From positions 1 through 7,026 of the forward strand of contig JAERML010000067.1 in assembly GCA_016844425.1 (NCBI GenBank): 7,026 nt of DNA, written 5' to 3'. Source of the stretch: Bacteroidota bacterium. GTDB lineage: Bacteria > Bacteroidota > UBA10030 > UBA6906. Shown here one piece after another: positions 1 to 5,624 of the stretch (the stretch's first letter is position 1; the number at the start of each line of letters is the position of its first letter). The notes beneath the pieces were generated by a model. It did no database searches, was not told where the DNA came from, and worked only from the letters and a program-made list of their open reading frames with translations. The translations under genes were made by a program, and so were the position numbers.

Positions 1-892
1 CGAGCCGCCCGACTGCATTGATCCGCGGGGCAAGGGCAAACACGATTTGGCCCGTCGTGATTTCCTTGAACTCAAATCCGGCACTGTCCACTAGGGCTTT
101 GATCCCGGGTCGCGGGTTTTTGTTGATTGCGGCCAGGCCGAGTTTCACCAGCACGCGGTTTTCGCCGTTGAGCGCGACAATATCTGCTGTAGTGGCGAGG
201 GTAACGAAATCCAGATACTGGGGGAGGAGGGATTCCTTCTGCAGTTTCTTCGCAAGGCCGTGGATCAATTTAAAACCAACGCCACAACCGCACAAGCTCT
301 TGAATGGATATTGGTCACCGGGTTTGATTGGGTCAAGCACGGCGAAAGCCTGCGGCAGGGTGGGTCCCGGCTCGTGATGGTCACAGATGATTACCTCGAT
401 GCCGAAGCTGCGCGCGTATTCGACCTGCTCAACTGCAGTAATTCCGCAGTCAACCGAAACAAACAGGCCCACGCCATCCTGATGCGCCTTGTCAATTCCT
501 TGACGGGAAATTCCGTACCCTTCCTTGATCCTGTCGGGGATGTAGTAGTGGACATCCGCTCCGAGCTCCTTCAGAAACAGGTACAACATCGACGCACCAT
601 TGGTGCCGTCGACGTCATAGTCTCCGAACACCAGTATCCGCTCGTTCCGCTGCATCGCGAGCATGACCCGCGATGTGGCCAGTTCCATACCGTCCATCAG
701 GAACGGATCATGAAGCTGCTCCAGTGTTGGACGGAAATATGCCTTGGCCTTGTCATAGGTGTCGATGCCGCGGAGAACGAGGACTTTGGCAATGGGTTCC
801 GGGACAGTAATCTCGGATGCAAGGCGCGCCACCGCGGCTGCATCAGGAGCTTCCGCGAGGGTCCATCGGTGTTCTCTGATCGTCGTACTCAA
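1..892 (-). CDS. recJ: Single-stranded-DNA-specific exonuclease RecJ, N-terminal 297 residues (3' end off window)
   Basis: RecJ degrades single-stranded DNA 5' to 3' in recombinational and mismatch repair. The visible part carries the DHH phosphoesterase core: GDYDVDGT at residues 90-97 (D91, D93), SVDCGI with D148, the name-giving DHH at 171-173, TADIVAL with D237, and APRINAVGRL at 288-297. These match the metal-binding Asp/His set known for RecJ. The N-terminal lead-in (RWTLAEAP, then VLVLRGIDT and LEQLHDPFLMDGM) is also typical. An in-frame TAG lies just upstream of GTG 898, so the start must be GTG 898 or TTG 892; TTG is preferred because GGAG sits 5 nt before it. The DHHA1 and OB-type C-terminal parts lie beyond base 1. 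The gene follows rnpB on the same strand with a gap of about 90 nt and no obvious terminator or strong promoter between them, so read-through is possible. Family assignment is very secure; the exact start is less so. Confidence 0.96.
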   Translation of the reverse strand, partial: MSTTIREHRWTLAEAPDAAAVARLASEITVPEPIAKVLVLRGIDTYDKAKAYFRPTLEQLHDPFLMDGMELATSRVMLAMQRNERILVFGDYDVDGTNGASMLYLFLKELGADVHYYIPDRIKEGYGISRQGIDKAHQDGVGLFVSVDCGITAVEQVEYARSFGIEVIICDHHEPGPTLPQAFAVLDPIKPGDQYPFKSLCGCGVGFKLIHGLAKKLQKESLLPQYLDFVTLATTADIVALNGENRVLVKLGLAAINKNPRPGIKALVDSAGFEFKEITTGQIVFALAPRINAVGRL

Positions 893-985
893 TTGCACTC
901 CATTGCGCTACCGCTGCTGCCTCCTGCGGAAAACCGGATCCCCTGCACTCTGAAGTGGTGGGAAAGAGGGGAGGGATGCAACAGC

Positions 986-1385
986 AATGCAGGTCTGTAA
1001 GCCGAATTCTGTCTGTCCGCCAAAGGCGGAGAGGCAACCATTTCTCTGGGCCGCGGATTGCTCCTTGGCTCAAGCGACCTACCCGGGAGTGTCGGCGCGG
1101 CTGCGAGGCCGTACCGGCGAAACGAGCAGCTTCTCCTCCCTTATTTGGTCTTGCTCCTGGTGGGGTTTGTCGTGCCCCCGTCATTGCTGCCGGGGCGGTG
1201 AGCTCTTACCTCGCCGTTTCACCCTTGTCCGCTTTGTGGCGGACGGTTTGTTTTCTGTGACACTGTCCGTTCCCGCAGACTTTCGCCTGCGAGCCCCCCG
1301 CTCTTCACGGGGCACCCTGCTCTGTGGAGTTCGGACTTTCCTCATCCCGATGGAATCACCGGAACGCGGTTGCCCGACCTGCATT
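986..1385 (-). ncRNA. rnpB: RNase P RNA (M1-type)
   Basis: This is the catalytic RNA of ribonuclease P, which cuts the 5' leader from pre-tRNAs. On the minus strand it contains the conserved blocks GAGGAAAGTCCGAACTCCAC near the 5' end, ACAGAAAACAAACCG, CGGCGAGGTAAGAGCTCACC, AGAAATGGTTGCC, and near the 3' end ACAGAATTCGGCTTACAG. The ends were set by the P1 helix: AATGCAGGTC (1385-1376) pairs perfectly over 10 bp with GACCTGCATT (995-986), giving a length of about 400 nt, usual for bacterial RNase P RNA. It lies 55 nt after the RNase HI-like gene and before recJ, all on the same strand. Open frames across it on both strands are spurious. Precise 5' and 3' ends could differ by several bases. Confidence 0.96.
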
Positions 1386-1390
1386 GTGAA

Positions 1391-1419
1391 TGTATATGTG
1401 AATTATAATCAACACTCTA
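1391..1419 (-). promoter_or_regulatory. Possible promoter for rnpB (good -10, weak -35)
   Basis: On the minus strand TATACA at 1396-1391 would place transcription start near 1384, matching the 5' end of the RNA predicted from the P1 helix. A -35 element at 17 bp (TAGAGT, 1419-1414) is poor. A second TATAAT at 1407-1402 would start transcription about 10 nt further upstream and also lacks a clear -35. The 55-nt gap is AT-rich compared with its flanks, as expected for a promoter, but the assignment is tentative. Confidence 0.35.
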
Positions 1420-1440
1420 ATATCCAGACCACGAAGGCAG

Positions 1441-1857
1441 TCACGCAGGTATGACAGCTCTTGTCTCAATGCCAGAGTTGGCGAGCATATCAGCCTCCTT
1501 GTTCTGTTCCCGCGGGATGTGCTTCACTTCTACCTTGAACGGGAGATGTCTGATCAGCTCGACGACCTGTGCGTGGTACTTTTTCAGCCCGCTGTTTTTC
1601 ACCTTGTATTGCCCGTTTAACTGGCGTACCATCAACTCACTGTCTGAGTGCACAACAAGCCGGTCGCATGCGATATCCTTCATCCTGGTGAGGAGGGTCA
1701 GCAGCGCAGTGTACTCGGCGATGTTGTTGGTAGTCCGACCGATATAACCGTTGAGTGAGAGGAAGTGGTTTCCCGTCTCATCTTTGACGATTACCCCAAT
1801 GCCTGCCTCGCCCGGGTTTCCGCGCGATGCGCCATCAGTGAATGCGTGAAGGATCAT
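1441..1857 (-). CDS. Ribonuclease HI-like protein (RVT_3-type RNase H fold)
   Basis: This predicted RNA-DNA hybrid nuclease has 138 residues and the complete acidic metal-binding set: D8 in FTDGASRGNPG, E48 in NNIAEYTAL, D72 in VVHSDSEL, and D123 in NKEADMLAN. QLNGQYKVKNSGLK (79-92) and VEVKHIPREQN (109-119) are also characteristic. It is shorter than the roughly 155-residue E. coli RnhA and lacks its basic 'handle' insertion, so it belongs to the short RNase HI-like group found in many bacteria and archaea. The ATG shares four bases (ATGA, 1857-1854) with the stop of the upstream zinc-ribbon gene and has only a weak Shine-Dalgarno, suggesting translational coupling. Likely role: removal of RNA from hybrids such as R-loops or primers. 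The substrate is inferred from family; the fold assignment is secure. Confidence 0.93.
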   Translation of the reverse strand: MILHAFTDGASRGNPGEAGIGVIVKDETGNHFLSLNGYIGRTTNNIAEYTALLTLLTRMKDIACDRLVVHSDSELMVRQLNGQYKVKNSGLKKYHAQVVELIRHLPFKVEVKHIPREQNKEADMLANSGIETRAVIPA

Positions 1858-2585
1858 GCACTCTGCGAGGCGGCTTCAGCGATCTCGTCGGAGACTATGA
1901 TGCGGCCGCAATGTTCGCAGGTGTAGAACTTATTGTTTTGGCGCAGCTCCAGGAGCATTTGCGGAGGAACTTTATTGAAACACCCTCCGCAGGACCCTCT
2001 ACGTACCGGCACCACCGCCTTTCCCTTCTTGGCTCTTCTAATCCGCTCATACATCGTCAGGTCCGACTTTTTGATGCGCGCAAGCATCTTCTGTCGCTCA
2101 TGCTTGCATTTAAGCTCTTCCTCTTCGGTGGTCTTGGAGACCTCTGCCAATGCCTGACGCTTTTCCTCAAGAATCTTGTTCACTTCCTCCAGCTCACCCT
2201 TTGTGGTCTCGATTTCAGTTCTCGCCATGGTGGCTTTGGCTTCAAGCGTCTCCATTTCCTTTTCGAGTCGGGCAATTGTTCCAACAGCCCCGTCCATTTC
2301 TTTCGTCAGCGCATCATATTCCTTATTATTGCGAACCTGGAACTGCTGCGCCTTGTACTTCTCCATTTTTGCATTGAGTGAGACGATCTCATTATCTGCC
2401 GTATCTCGCAATGCGAACGCGGCCTTCATGGTGTGTTCGAGTTCCCGCAGCTTCGTCTGTAGCCCTGCTACCCTTTCGTCAAGCGCGCGCGTTTCCGCTG
2501 GGAGATCTCCTTTTAATTCCTCGAGGTCGTCAAGGTTCAAATCGATCAACTGAAGAGCGTAGAGATTGCGCAACATGTTTTCCAA
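1854..2585 (-). CDS. Coiled-coil protein with C-terminal C4 zinc ribbon (DUF164/CT398/HP0958-type)
   Basis: The 243-residue protein has a long charged coiled-coil hairpin (about residues 10-185, rich in Glu, Lys and Leu) containing the family signature VRNNKEYDALTKE (84-96). A zinc ribbon follows, with C199-x2-C202 and C223-x2-C226 (CGGC and CEHC). This is the architecture of the bacterial C4-type zinc-ribbon family that includes Chlamydia CT398 and Helicobacter HP0958 (FlgZ). Known members bind nucleic acid or RpoN-related partners, but the general function is unsettled. The start ATG at 2585 is preceded by TGAGGA at good spacing. The gene begins 23 nt after the Nif3-family stop and ends overlapping the RNase HI-like start, so the three are very probably co-transcribed. 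No catalytic site is visible; it is likely a cytosolic adaptor or RNA/DNA-binding protein. The neighbours suggest a nucleic-acid role, which is inference. Confidence 0.92.
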   Translation of the reverse strand: MENMLRNLYALQLIDLNLDDLEELKGDLPAETRALDERVAGLQTKLRELEHTMKAAFALRDTADNEIVSLNAKMEKYKAQQFQVRNNKEYDALTKEMDGAVGTIARLEKEMETLEAKATMARTEIETTKGELEEVNKILEEKRQALAEVSKTTEEEELKCKHERQKMLARIKKSDLTMYERIRRAKKGKAVVPVRRGSCGGCFNKVPPQMLLELRQNNKFYTCEHCGRIIVSDEIAEAASQSA

Positions 2586-2608
2586 TGCTATATCCTCATG
2601 AGTTAGTG

Positions 2609-3715
2609 CTAGAAATATGCAATCGGGTTGGTGGTTGTTTTTGCGGCAAACACCGGAACAACCACATTCCGTGTCCGCAGCTCGCTCTTGATCCTTGAAA
2701 CGACGGTTTCGACAACCGGGATTTCGGTTTCGAAATGGCCGGCATCAACAAGGATGATCCTCCCGCTGGCGCTGTGAAAGTCATGATACTTGACATCGGC
2801 AGTTACGAATACGTCGGCGCCGCGTGCGATGGCGGTCTCCATCAAATCAGATCCGCTGCCTCCGCACACCGCGATGCGACGAACTTTCCGATTCAGCGGC
2901 CCCGTGTAACGGATGGCAGGTAGTCGCAACGCTCGCTTTGCCTGGGCAAGAAAAGTCTTGAGGGTAACTGAACGCTTCAATATTCCGACCGCTCCCCTAC
3001 CGCAATCGTTGCTGATGTTTTCCAGGGGATAGACGTCATAAGCAACCTCTTCGTATGGATGAGCAGCTTTCATTGCACGAGTAATGCTTGGTACGTCGCG
3101 CCTAGACGCAATCATTTCCACGCGCACTTCGGGCACCTCTTCGCGGTGACCGCGTGTACCGACGGTTGGGGAAGAGCGCCTGTTCCCACGGAAAGTCCCC
3201 GCTCCGTCTGTCCGAAAGGAACATTCGGTATAGTTTCCGATCCGCCCGGCTCCGGCTTCTGCCATCGCACGTGTTACTGCGTCCACATGCTCGGAAGGAA
3301 CAAATGTCACCACTTTTTGTAGAGTGCGGGACTGTTGTTCCAGGAAATCGACGGAATGCATGCCGAGCGCTTTTCCCAGTGCGAAACTCGTCCCGCCTTG
3401 CGCAAAATCCAAATTGGTGTGTGCAGCATAGCAAGCAATCCGCCACCGCAGAAGATACTGAAGAATACGACCCCTCTCGTTGCCGGTATTAACAAATCGA
3501 ACGGGTCTGAACAGCAGTGGATGATGACTGATGAGAAGATTTGCTCCTCTTTGCCGTGCTTCGGCAGCAATATGCTCGGTGACGTCAAGAGAGACGAGGA
3601 TGCCCCGAACTTTCGCTGCTGGGTTGCCGACCTGTAAGCCTACATTGTCCCTTTCCCACGCGATGTCTTTAGGCGCCCAATTTTCGAGTATCTGCTGAAC
3701 GTCTTGGACTCTCAT
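2609..3715 (-). CDS. Nif3-like dinuclear metal-centre protein (YqfO/YbgI family, with PII-like insert)
   Basis: The 368-residue protein is a member of the Nif3 family, cytosolic toroidal metalloproteins with two metals per subunit. It is sometimes labelled GTP cyclohydrolase I type 2, but the physiological reaction is not settled. The N-terminal half has WERDNVGLQVG (20-30), the metal motif ISHHP (H64, H65) and AHTNLD (D103). The C-terminal half has IAVCGGSGSD (281-290), DVFVTADVKYHD (301-312) and DAGHFETE (H327, E331). The middle, about 131-236, is the PII-like insert of the long YqfO subtype (VVTFVPSEHVDAV, then AAHPYEEVAYDVYPL). An upstream ATG at 3766 was rejected: its extra 17 codons translate a terminator hairpin, and MRVQDVQQIL at 3715 is where family members begin. 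The chosen ATG overlaps the stop of a short leader ORF (ATGA, 3715-3712) and has no good Shine-Dalgarno of its own, suggesting re-initiation by coupled ribosomes. First full-size gene of the Nif3/zinc-ribbon/RNase HI operon. Confidence 0.94.
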   Translation of the reverse strand: MRVQDVQQILENWAPKDIAWERDNVGLQVGNPAAKVRGILVSLDVTEHIAAEARQRGANLLISHHPLLFRPVRFVNTGNERGRILQYLLRWRIACYAAHTNLDFAQGGTSFALGKALGMHSVDFLEQQSRTLQKVVTFVPSEHVDAVTRAMAEAGAGRIGNYTECSFRTDGAGTFRGNRRSSPTVGTRGHREEVPEVRVEMIASRRDVPSITRAMKAAHPYEEVAYDVYPLENISNDCGRGAVGILKRSVTLKTFLAQAKRALRLPAIRYTGPLNRKVRRIAVCGGSGSDLMETAIARGADVFVTADVKYHDFHSASGRIILVDAGHFETEIPVVETVVSRIKSELRTRNVVVPVFAAKTTTNPIAYF

Positions 3716-3831
3716 GAATCTTTGCATACCGCACAAATAAAAGTGTCCCGCTGGTTTGCGGGACACTTGTCATCGGAGATTTCTGTAATCGTAATATGAT
3801 TCTTGTCTACGTTGGGTTTGCGCCGGGCCAT
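3712..3831 (-). CDS. Putative leader/small ORF, 39 codons, overlapping the Nif3-family start
   Basis: The peptide starts MARRKPNVDKNHITITEI, is basic then acidic, and ends with a Cys cluster (KCPANQ, then FICAVCKDS) that includes a CxxC pair. I recognise no family. Support for its being real: it lies directly downstream of a plausible promoter, its TGA overlaps the Nif3-family ATG in an ATGA arrangement identical to that between the next two operon genes, and its last codons span an intrinsic-terminator hairpin. AAGGA (3850-3846) is 14 nt from the ATG but 8 nt from an in-frame TTG at 3837, so a 41-residue product starting at the TTG is a good alternative. It may act as a leader peptide whose translation controls read-through, as a small zinc-binding protein, or be fortuitous. 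Confidence 0.45.
   Translation of the reverse strand: MARRKPNVDKNHITITEISDDKCPANQRDTFICAVCKDS
3734..3768 (-). terminator. Intrinsic terminator / candidate attenuator upstream of the Nif3-family gene
   Basis: On the minus strand, AAGTGTCCCGC (3768-3758), loop AAACCA, then GCGGGACACTT (3751-3741) form a perfect 11-bp GC-rich stem, followed directly by TTATTTG. On the plus strand the hairpin is followed by GTCATCGG, so it is a one-way minus-strand terminator. It ends about 19 nt before the Nif3-family ATG, too close for a normal promoter between them, and it sits inside the 39-codon ORF. Either the operon is read through it under control (attenuation), or the Nif3 mRNA is nearly leaderless and the hairpin ends some other transcript. 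Confidence 0.75.
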
Positions 3832-3850
3832 GAACAAAACGTCTTTCCTT

Positions 3851-3864
3851 GTACAGTGCTGTAC
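3851..3864. promoter_or_regulatory. Palindrome GTACAGTGCTGTAC at the predicted start site (possible operator)
   Basis: Perfect 6-bp arms GTACAG and CTGTAC are separated by TG. The palindrome begins next to the -10 hexamer of the minus-strand promoter and covers the predicted transcription start near 3859. A site here would suit a dimeric repressor. It does not match the LexA box orientation of E. coli (CTGT...ACAG), and no regulator gene lies alongside, so its role is inferred from position only. Confidence 0.3.
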
Positions 3865-3865
3865 C

Positions 3866-3894
3866 AATATAGACATTGAAGCGGCGAGATGCAA
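3866..3894 (-). promoter_or_regulatory. Candidate sigma70-type promoter for the leader ORF and Nif3 operon
   Basis: On the minus strand TTGCAT (3894-3889), a 17-bp spacer and TATATT (3871-3866) give a plausible vegetative promoter with a good -10 and a fair -35. Predicted start is near 3859, leaving about 28 nt before the leader ORF ATG at 3831 and about 145 nt before the Nif3-family ATG, enough room for the leader ORF and terminator hairpin between them. Confidence 0.5.
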
Positions 3895-4291
3895 ATACCA
3901 GGAAACGTGAAGTGAACGAGACTGATTCCGGTCAGAAGCAGCGGGAGTTCCAATTCTTCGGAGGTTCAACGTGGCTCTAGACCATCAAGTCTTTATCGCC
4001 GCCGGGGGGGGTCTCTGCCAATCCCAACTGTTGCGTGGGCATGGCTCTTCTGCGGGAGGCAGACCCTACCTCAGCGATTTTAGCGATCCAGATGATTTTC
4101 GTTCCATAAATGGCTTTACCGATAGAGACCTTATCTCCGTTCTTCAGAAGGAAAGGATGAGGGTGAGAGGGGTTCGAACTTGAAATCTCCAGTTATTATA
4201 CAGGAGAAACACGAAATCTAACTGCAGGACAGGGAATCCGGGATTATTGTTACAGATGCGATAAAGCGAGTGAGCTACCGATCTCCTGAGG
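3895..4291. other. Gene-poor 400-bp interval with an unanchored open frame and a foldable segment
   Basis: No convincing gene is present. The minus strand has an uninterrupted 71-codon frame (4192-3980, stop at 3979-3977) with protein-like content (LLKNGDKVSIGKAIYG, then TKIIWIAKIAEVG). It follows a TAA and has no ATG until 4042, so it may be a remnant or chance. Its downstream end crosses a run of eight G (plus strand, 4004-4011). Minus-strand RNA could pair GGGTCT (4066-4061) with AGACCC (4014-4009), enclosing GCCA-TG-CCCA (4045-4036) paired with TGGG-AT-TGGC (4026-4017). The plus-strand frame 3971-4183 starts at GTG without a Shine-Dalgarno and resembles nothing known. I cannot assign a function to this interval. 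Confidence 0.4.
4150..4286 (-). other. tRNA-like sequence, possibly a decayed tRNA
   Basis: On the minus strand GGAGATCGGTAGCTCACTC (4286-4268), then CGCATCTGTAACA (4261-4249), resembles a tRNA 5' half: an acceptor-like start, TAGCTCA of a D arm and a CTGTAAC loop. Further on TTTCAAGTTCGAACCCC looks like a T arm with the TTCGAAC loop, followed by CTCTCACCCTCATCC. The stems do not hold: the T stem pairs only at its last base pair, the anticodon stem is broken, and the halves are about 35 nt too far apart. It is not a functional tRNA by eye; it may be a degenerate tRNA or coincidence. It lies just after the stop of the receiver-DHp gene. Confidence 0.22.
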
Positions 4292-4957
4292 TTACACTTT
4301 CTCGAAGTCGATCTTCTCGAAATTGATGTCCCGGAGCTTGGTGATTTCTCTTTCGATCAGTCCGATGTTTCGGTCTAAGTCCTTGATCCGTTGAGTCTCC
4401 TCAGCAGGGAGTTCTTGTCGTGACAAGATGTCCGTGCTGATCTTCATTGCAGCAAGCGGGTTGTTGAATTCATGGCACACAGTGACGACCAATTCCTTGA
4501 TTGCGTCCGTGCGTTTTTTCGCGATCAGCTCAGCCTTTTGTTGCTGTGCAATCTTCCGCTTAAGATACACCCTCTCAAGGATGTTCACGATGGTGCGTGG
4601 AAGGACCGAATCGACGGCTTCCTCCTTTACCATGTAGTCCTCGACGCCGTATTTCATTGCCTCAATCGCGAGACGGAAGTCTCTGTTGGAGGTAAGAAAA
4701 ATGATTGGGATCGCGATCTGTTTTTCCCTGATCTGTTTGGTCACATCAAGACCGTTCATTTCAGGCAGATAGTAATCAATCAGGAGGAGATCAATCGATG
4801 GATTGGACTCAAGCTCGTCGATAGCAGCCCTTCCATCCTGCTTCCAGAGAACGTTGAATTTTTTTCCCTGGTATTTCGCCAGGAGTTGCTGGGCGATGGC
4901 CATGTAGCTCGTGTCGTCATCGACGACGAGAAGAGTGATAAGATCCGGAGTCTGCAT
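4292..4957 (-). CDS. Receiver domain fused to a histidine-phosphoacceptor (DHp/HisKA-like) segment, no ATPase domain
   Basis: The 221-residue cytosolic protein has a canonical receiver at residues 5-125 with acidic pocket D13-D15, phosphoacceptor D61 (LLIDYYLPEMNG), T89 and K111. A helical linker (126-150) leads to an H box, VCHEFNNPLAA, with H162, like the DHp domain of NtrB-type kinases, and a second helix (about 185-221). The protein stops there: no N, G1 or G2 ATP-binding boxes follow, and none are visible in any frame downstream to 4150. It therefore resembles the front of a hybrid kinase but could work as a phosphotransfer relay, accepting phosphate on D61 or H162, or as a dimerising modulator or phosphatase. 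It is divergent from the two response regulators, with its own promoter. The ATG at 4957 is preceded by AGG at short spacing. Domain identity is secure; the phosphotransfer role is inference. Confidence 0.9.
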   Translation of the reverse strand: MQTPDLITLLVVDDDTSYMAIAQQLLAKYQGKKFNVLWKQDGRAAIDELESNPSIDLLLIDYYLPEMNGLDVTKQIREKQIAIPIIFLTSNRDFRLAIEAMKYGVEDYMVKEEAVDSVLPRTIVNILERVYLKRKIAQQQKAELIAKKRTDAIKELVVTVCHEFNNPLAAMKISTDILSRQELPAEETQRIKDLDRNIGLIEREITKLRDINFEKIDFEKV

Positions 4958-4989
4958 TTGCGCCTGAGAAGGTGATTGCGACTAATATG

Positions 4990-5018
4990 ATAATACTACT
5001 TGTCCTCCTGAGTTGCAA
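4990..5018 (-). promoter_or_regulatory. Sigma70-type promoter for the receiver-DHp gene
   Basis: On the minus strand TTGCAA (5018-5013), a 17-bp spacer and TATTAT (4995-4990) form a good vegetative promoter. The predicted start near 4983 leaves a leader of about 26 nt to the ATG at 4957. It diverges from the plus-strand promoter about 70 bp away, so the two transcripts could share regulatory sites between them. Confidence 0.6.
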
Positions 5019-5086
5019 CGATTATGGAGCTCTGTGTGACCTGCATCGACCCAATATGTATTCGTTTTCAAGGACGCTGATTCGGG

Positions 5087-5115
5087 TTGATTTTGTGCAA
5101 TTCTTTCCCTATAAT
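5087..5115 (+). promoter_or_regulatory. Sigma70-type promoter for the two response-regulator genes
   Basis: TTGATT (5087-5092), a 17-bp spacer and a consensus TATAAT (5110-5115) make the best promoter in the window. Transcription should begin near 5122, giving an untranslated leader of about 80 nt. That leader holds a small potential stem (CTCGC 5144-5148 with GCGAG 5158-5162) and ends with the Shine-Dalgarno GGAG (5193-5196), 7 nt before the ATG at 5204. No sigma54 (-24/-12) element was seen here. Confidence 0.7.
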
Positions 5116-5203
5116 CGTTCACACATTTGCACCCCGTCCTTTGCTCGCGGGCTTGCAGCGAGTGCAGTAATCATGTTCCCAGTTTCACATTTGGAGTGGC
5201 CTG

Positions 5204-5572
5204 ATGGCAGATAAAAGCAAGATTCTCGTGGTGGATGACGAAGATGCATTGCGGACCGTTCTTAGCAACGAACTCACGAGTGAAGGGTACGACGTCAGCA
5301 CAGCATCCGATGGCGACGAGGCGATTTCTACGATCCAAAAGGGGTTGTATGATCTTGTGCTTCTTGATATCAAGATGCCGCGGCTAAACGGGTTTGAAGT
5401 TCTCAAGTTTGTGAAAGAGAAGCATCCCAAAACCAAGGTTGTGATGCTCACCGGATTTGCAGATCTCAAAAATGCCATCGAATCGAAGAAGCTAGGTGCG
5501 GAAGACTTCGTGAGCAAGCCATACGATTTGGTGGATCTGCTGACCACGATCGAACGAGTGTTGAGTGAGTAG
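5204..5572 (+). CDS. Single-domain (CheY-like) response regulator
   Basis: The 122-residue protein is a lone receiver domain with the full active site: D11 and D12 in LVVDDED, phosphoacceptor D55 in VLLDIKMPRLNG, T83 in MLTGFAD, and K105 in SKPYD. It has no output domain, so it should act by protein contact or as an intermediate in a phosphorelay. The start is well supported by GGAG at 7 nt spacing and by the receiver beginning at residue 5. It shares about half its residues with the receiver of the following sigma54 activator, in particular the VLLDI-MPR and KPYD blocks, suggesting duplication. The two genes are adjacent on one strand and likely co-transcribed, while a receiver-DHp gene diverges upstream. 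Its cognate kinase cannot be told from this window. Confidence 0.94.
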   Translation: MADKSKILVVDDEDALRTVLSNELTSEGYDVSTASDGDEAISTIQKGLYDLVLLDIKMPRLNGFEVLKFVKEKHPKTKVVMLTGFADLKNAIESKKLGAEDFVSKPYDLVDLLTTIERVLSE

Positions 5573-5624
5573 AGTACCGGATTCCGGCGAGGTTATGACA
5601 GCCGGACAAAAAGTAAACTCGCCG

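Noticed and set aside
898..985. Terminator between rnpB and recJ
   Set aside because: Only short imperfect inverted repeats without a T tract were found, so none is annotated.
260..1000. Long plus-strand frame antisense to recJ, running into rnpB
   Set aside because: It is a mirror of the well-supported RecJ coding frame, has no recognisable domain and no ribosome binding site.
843..1454. Several open frames on both strands across the RNase P RNA
   Set aside because: The region is fully explained by conserved RNase P RNA blocks and a perfect P1 helix; the frames resemble no protein.
3716..3766. A 17-codon N-terminal extension of the Nif3-family gene beginning at ATG 3766
   Set aside because: The extension only translates the terminator hairpin, has no Shine-Dalgarno, and family members begin at the MRVQDV-type sequence at 3715.
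3832..3969. N-terminal extension of the leader ORF to an 85-residue product
   Set aside because: It would begin upstream of the predicted promoter and contains that promoter; the ribosome binding site favours starts at 3837 or 3831.
3971..4183. 70-codon plus-strand ORF starting at GTG
   Set aside because: No Shine-Dalgarno, no recognisable motif, and it lies opposite a more protein-like minus-strand frame; it was not listed as a gene.
5126..5146. Possible sigma54 (-24/-12) promoter upstream of the response regulators (TTGCAC then TTTGCT)
   Set aside because: The GG of the -24 element is missing and the spacing is several bases too long; a strong sigma70-type promoter lies just upstream.
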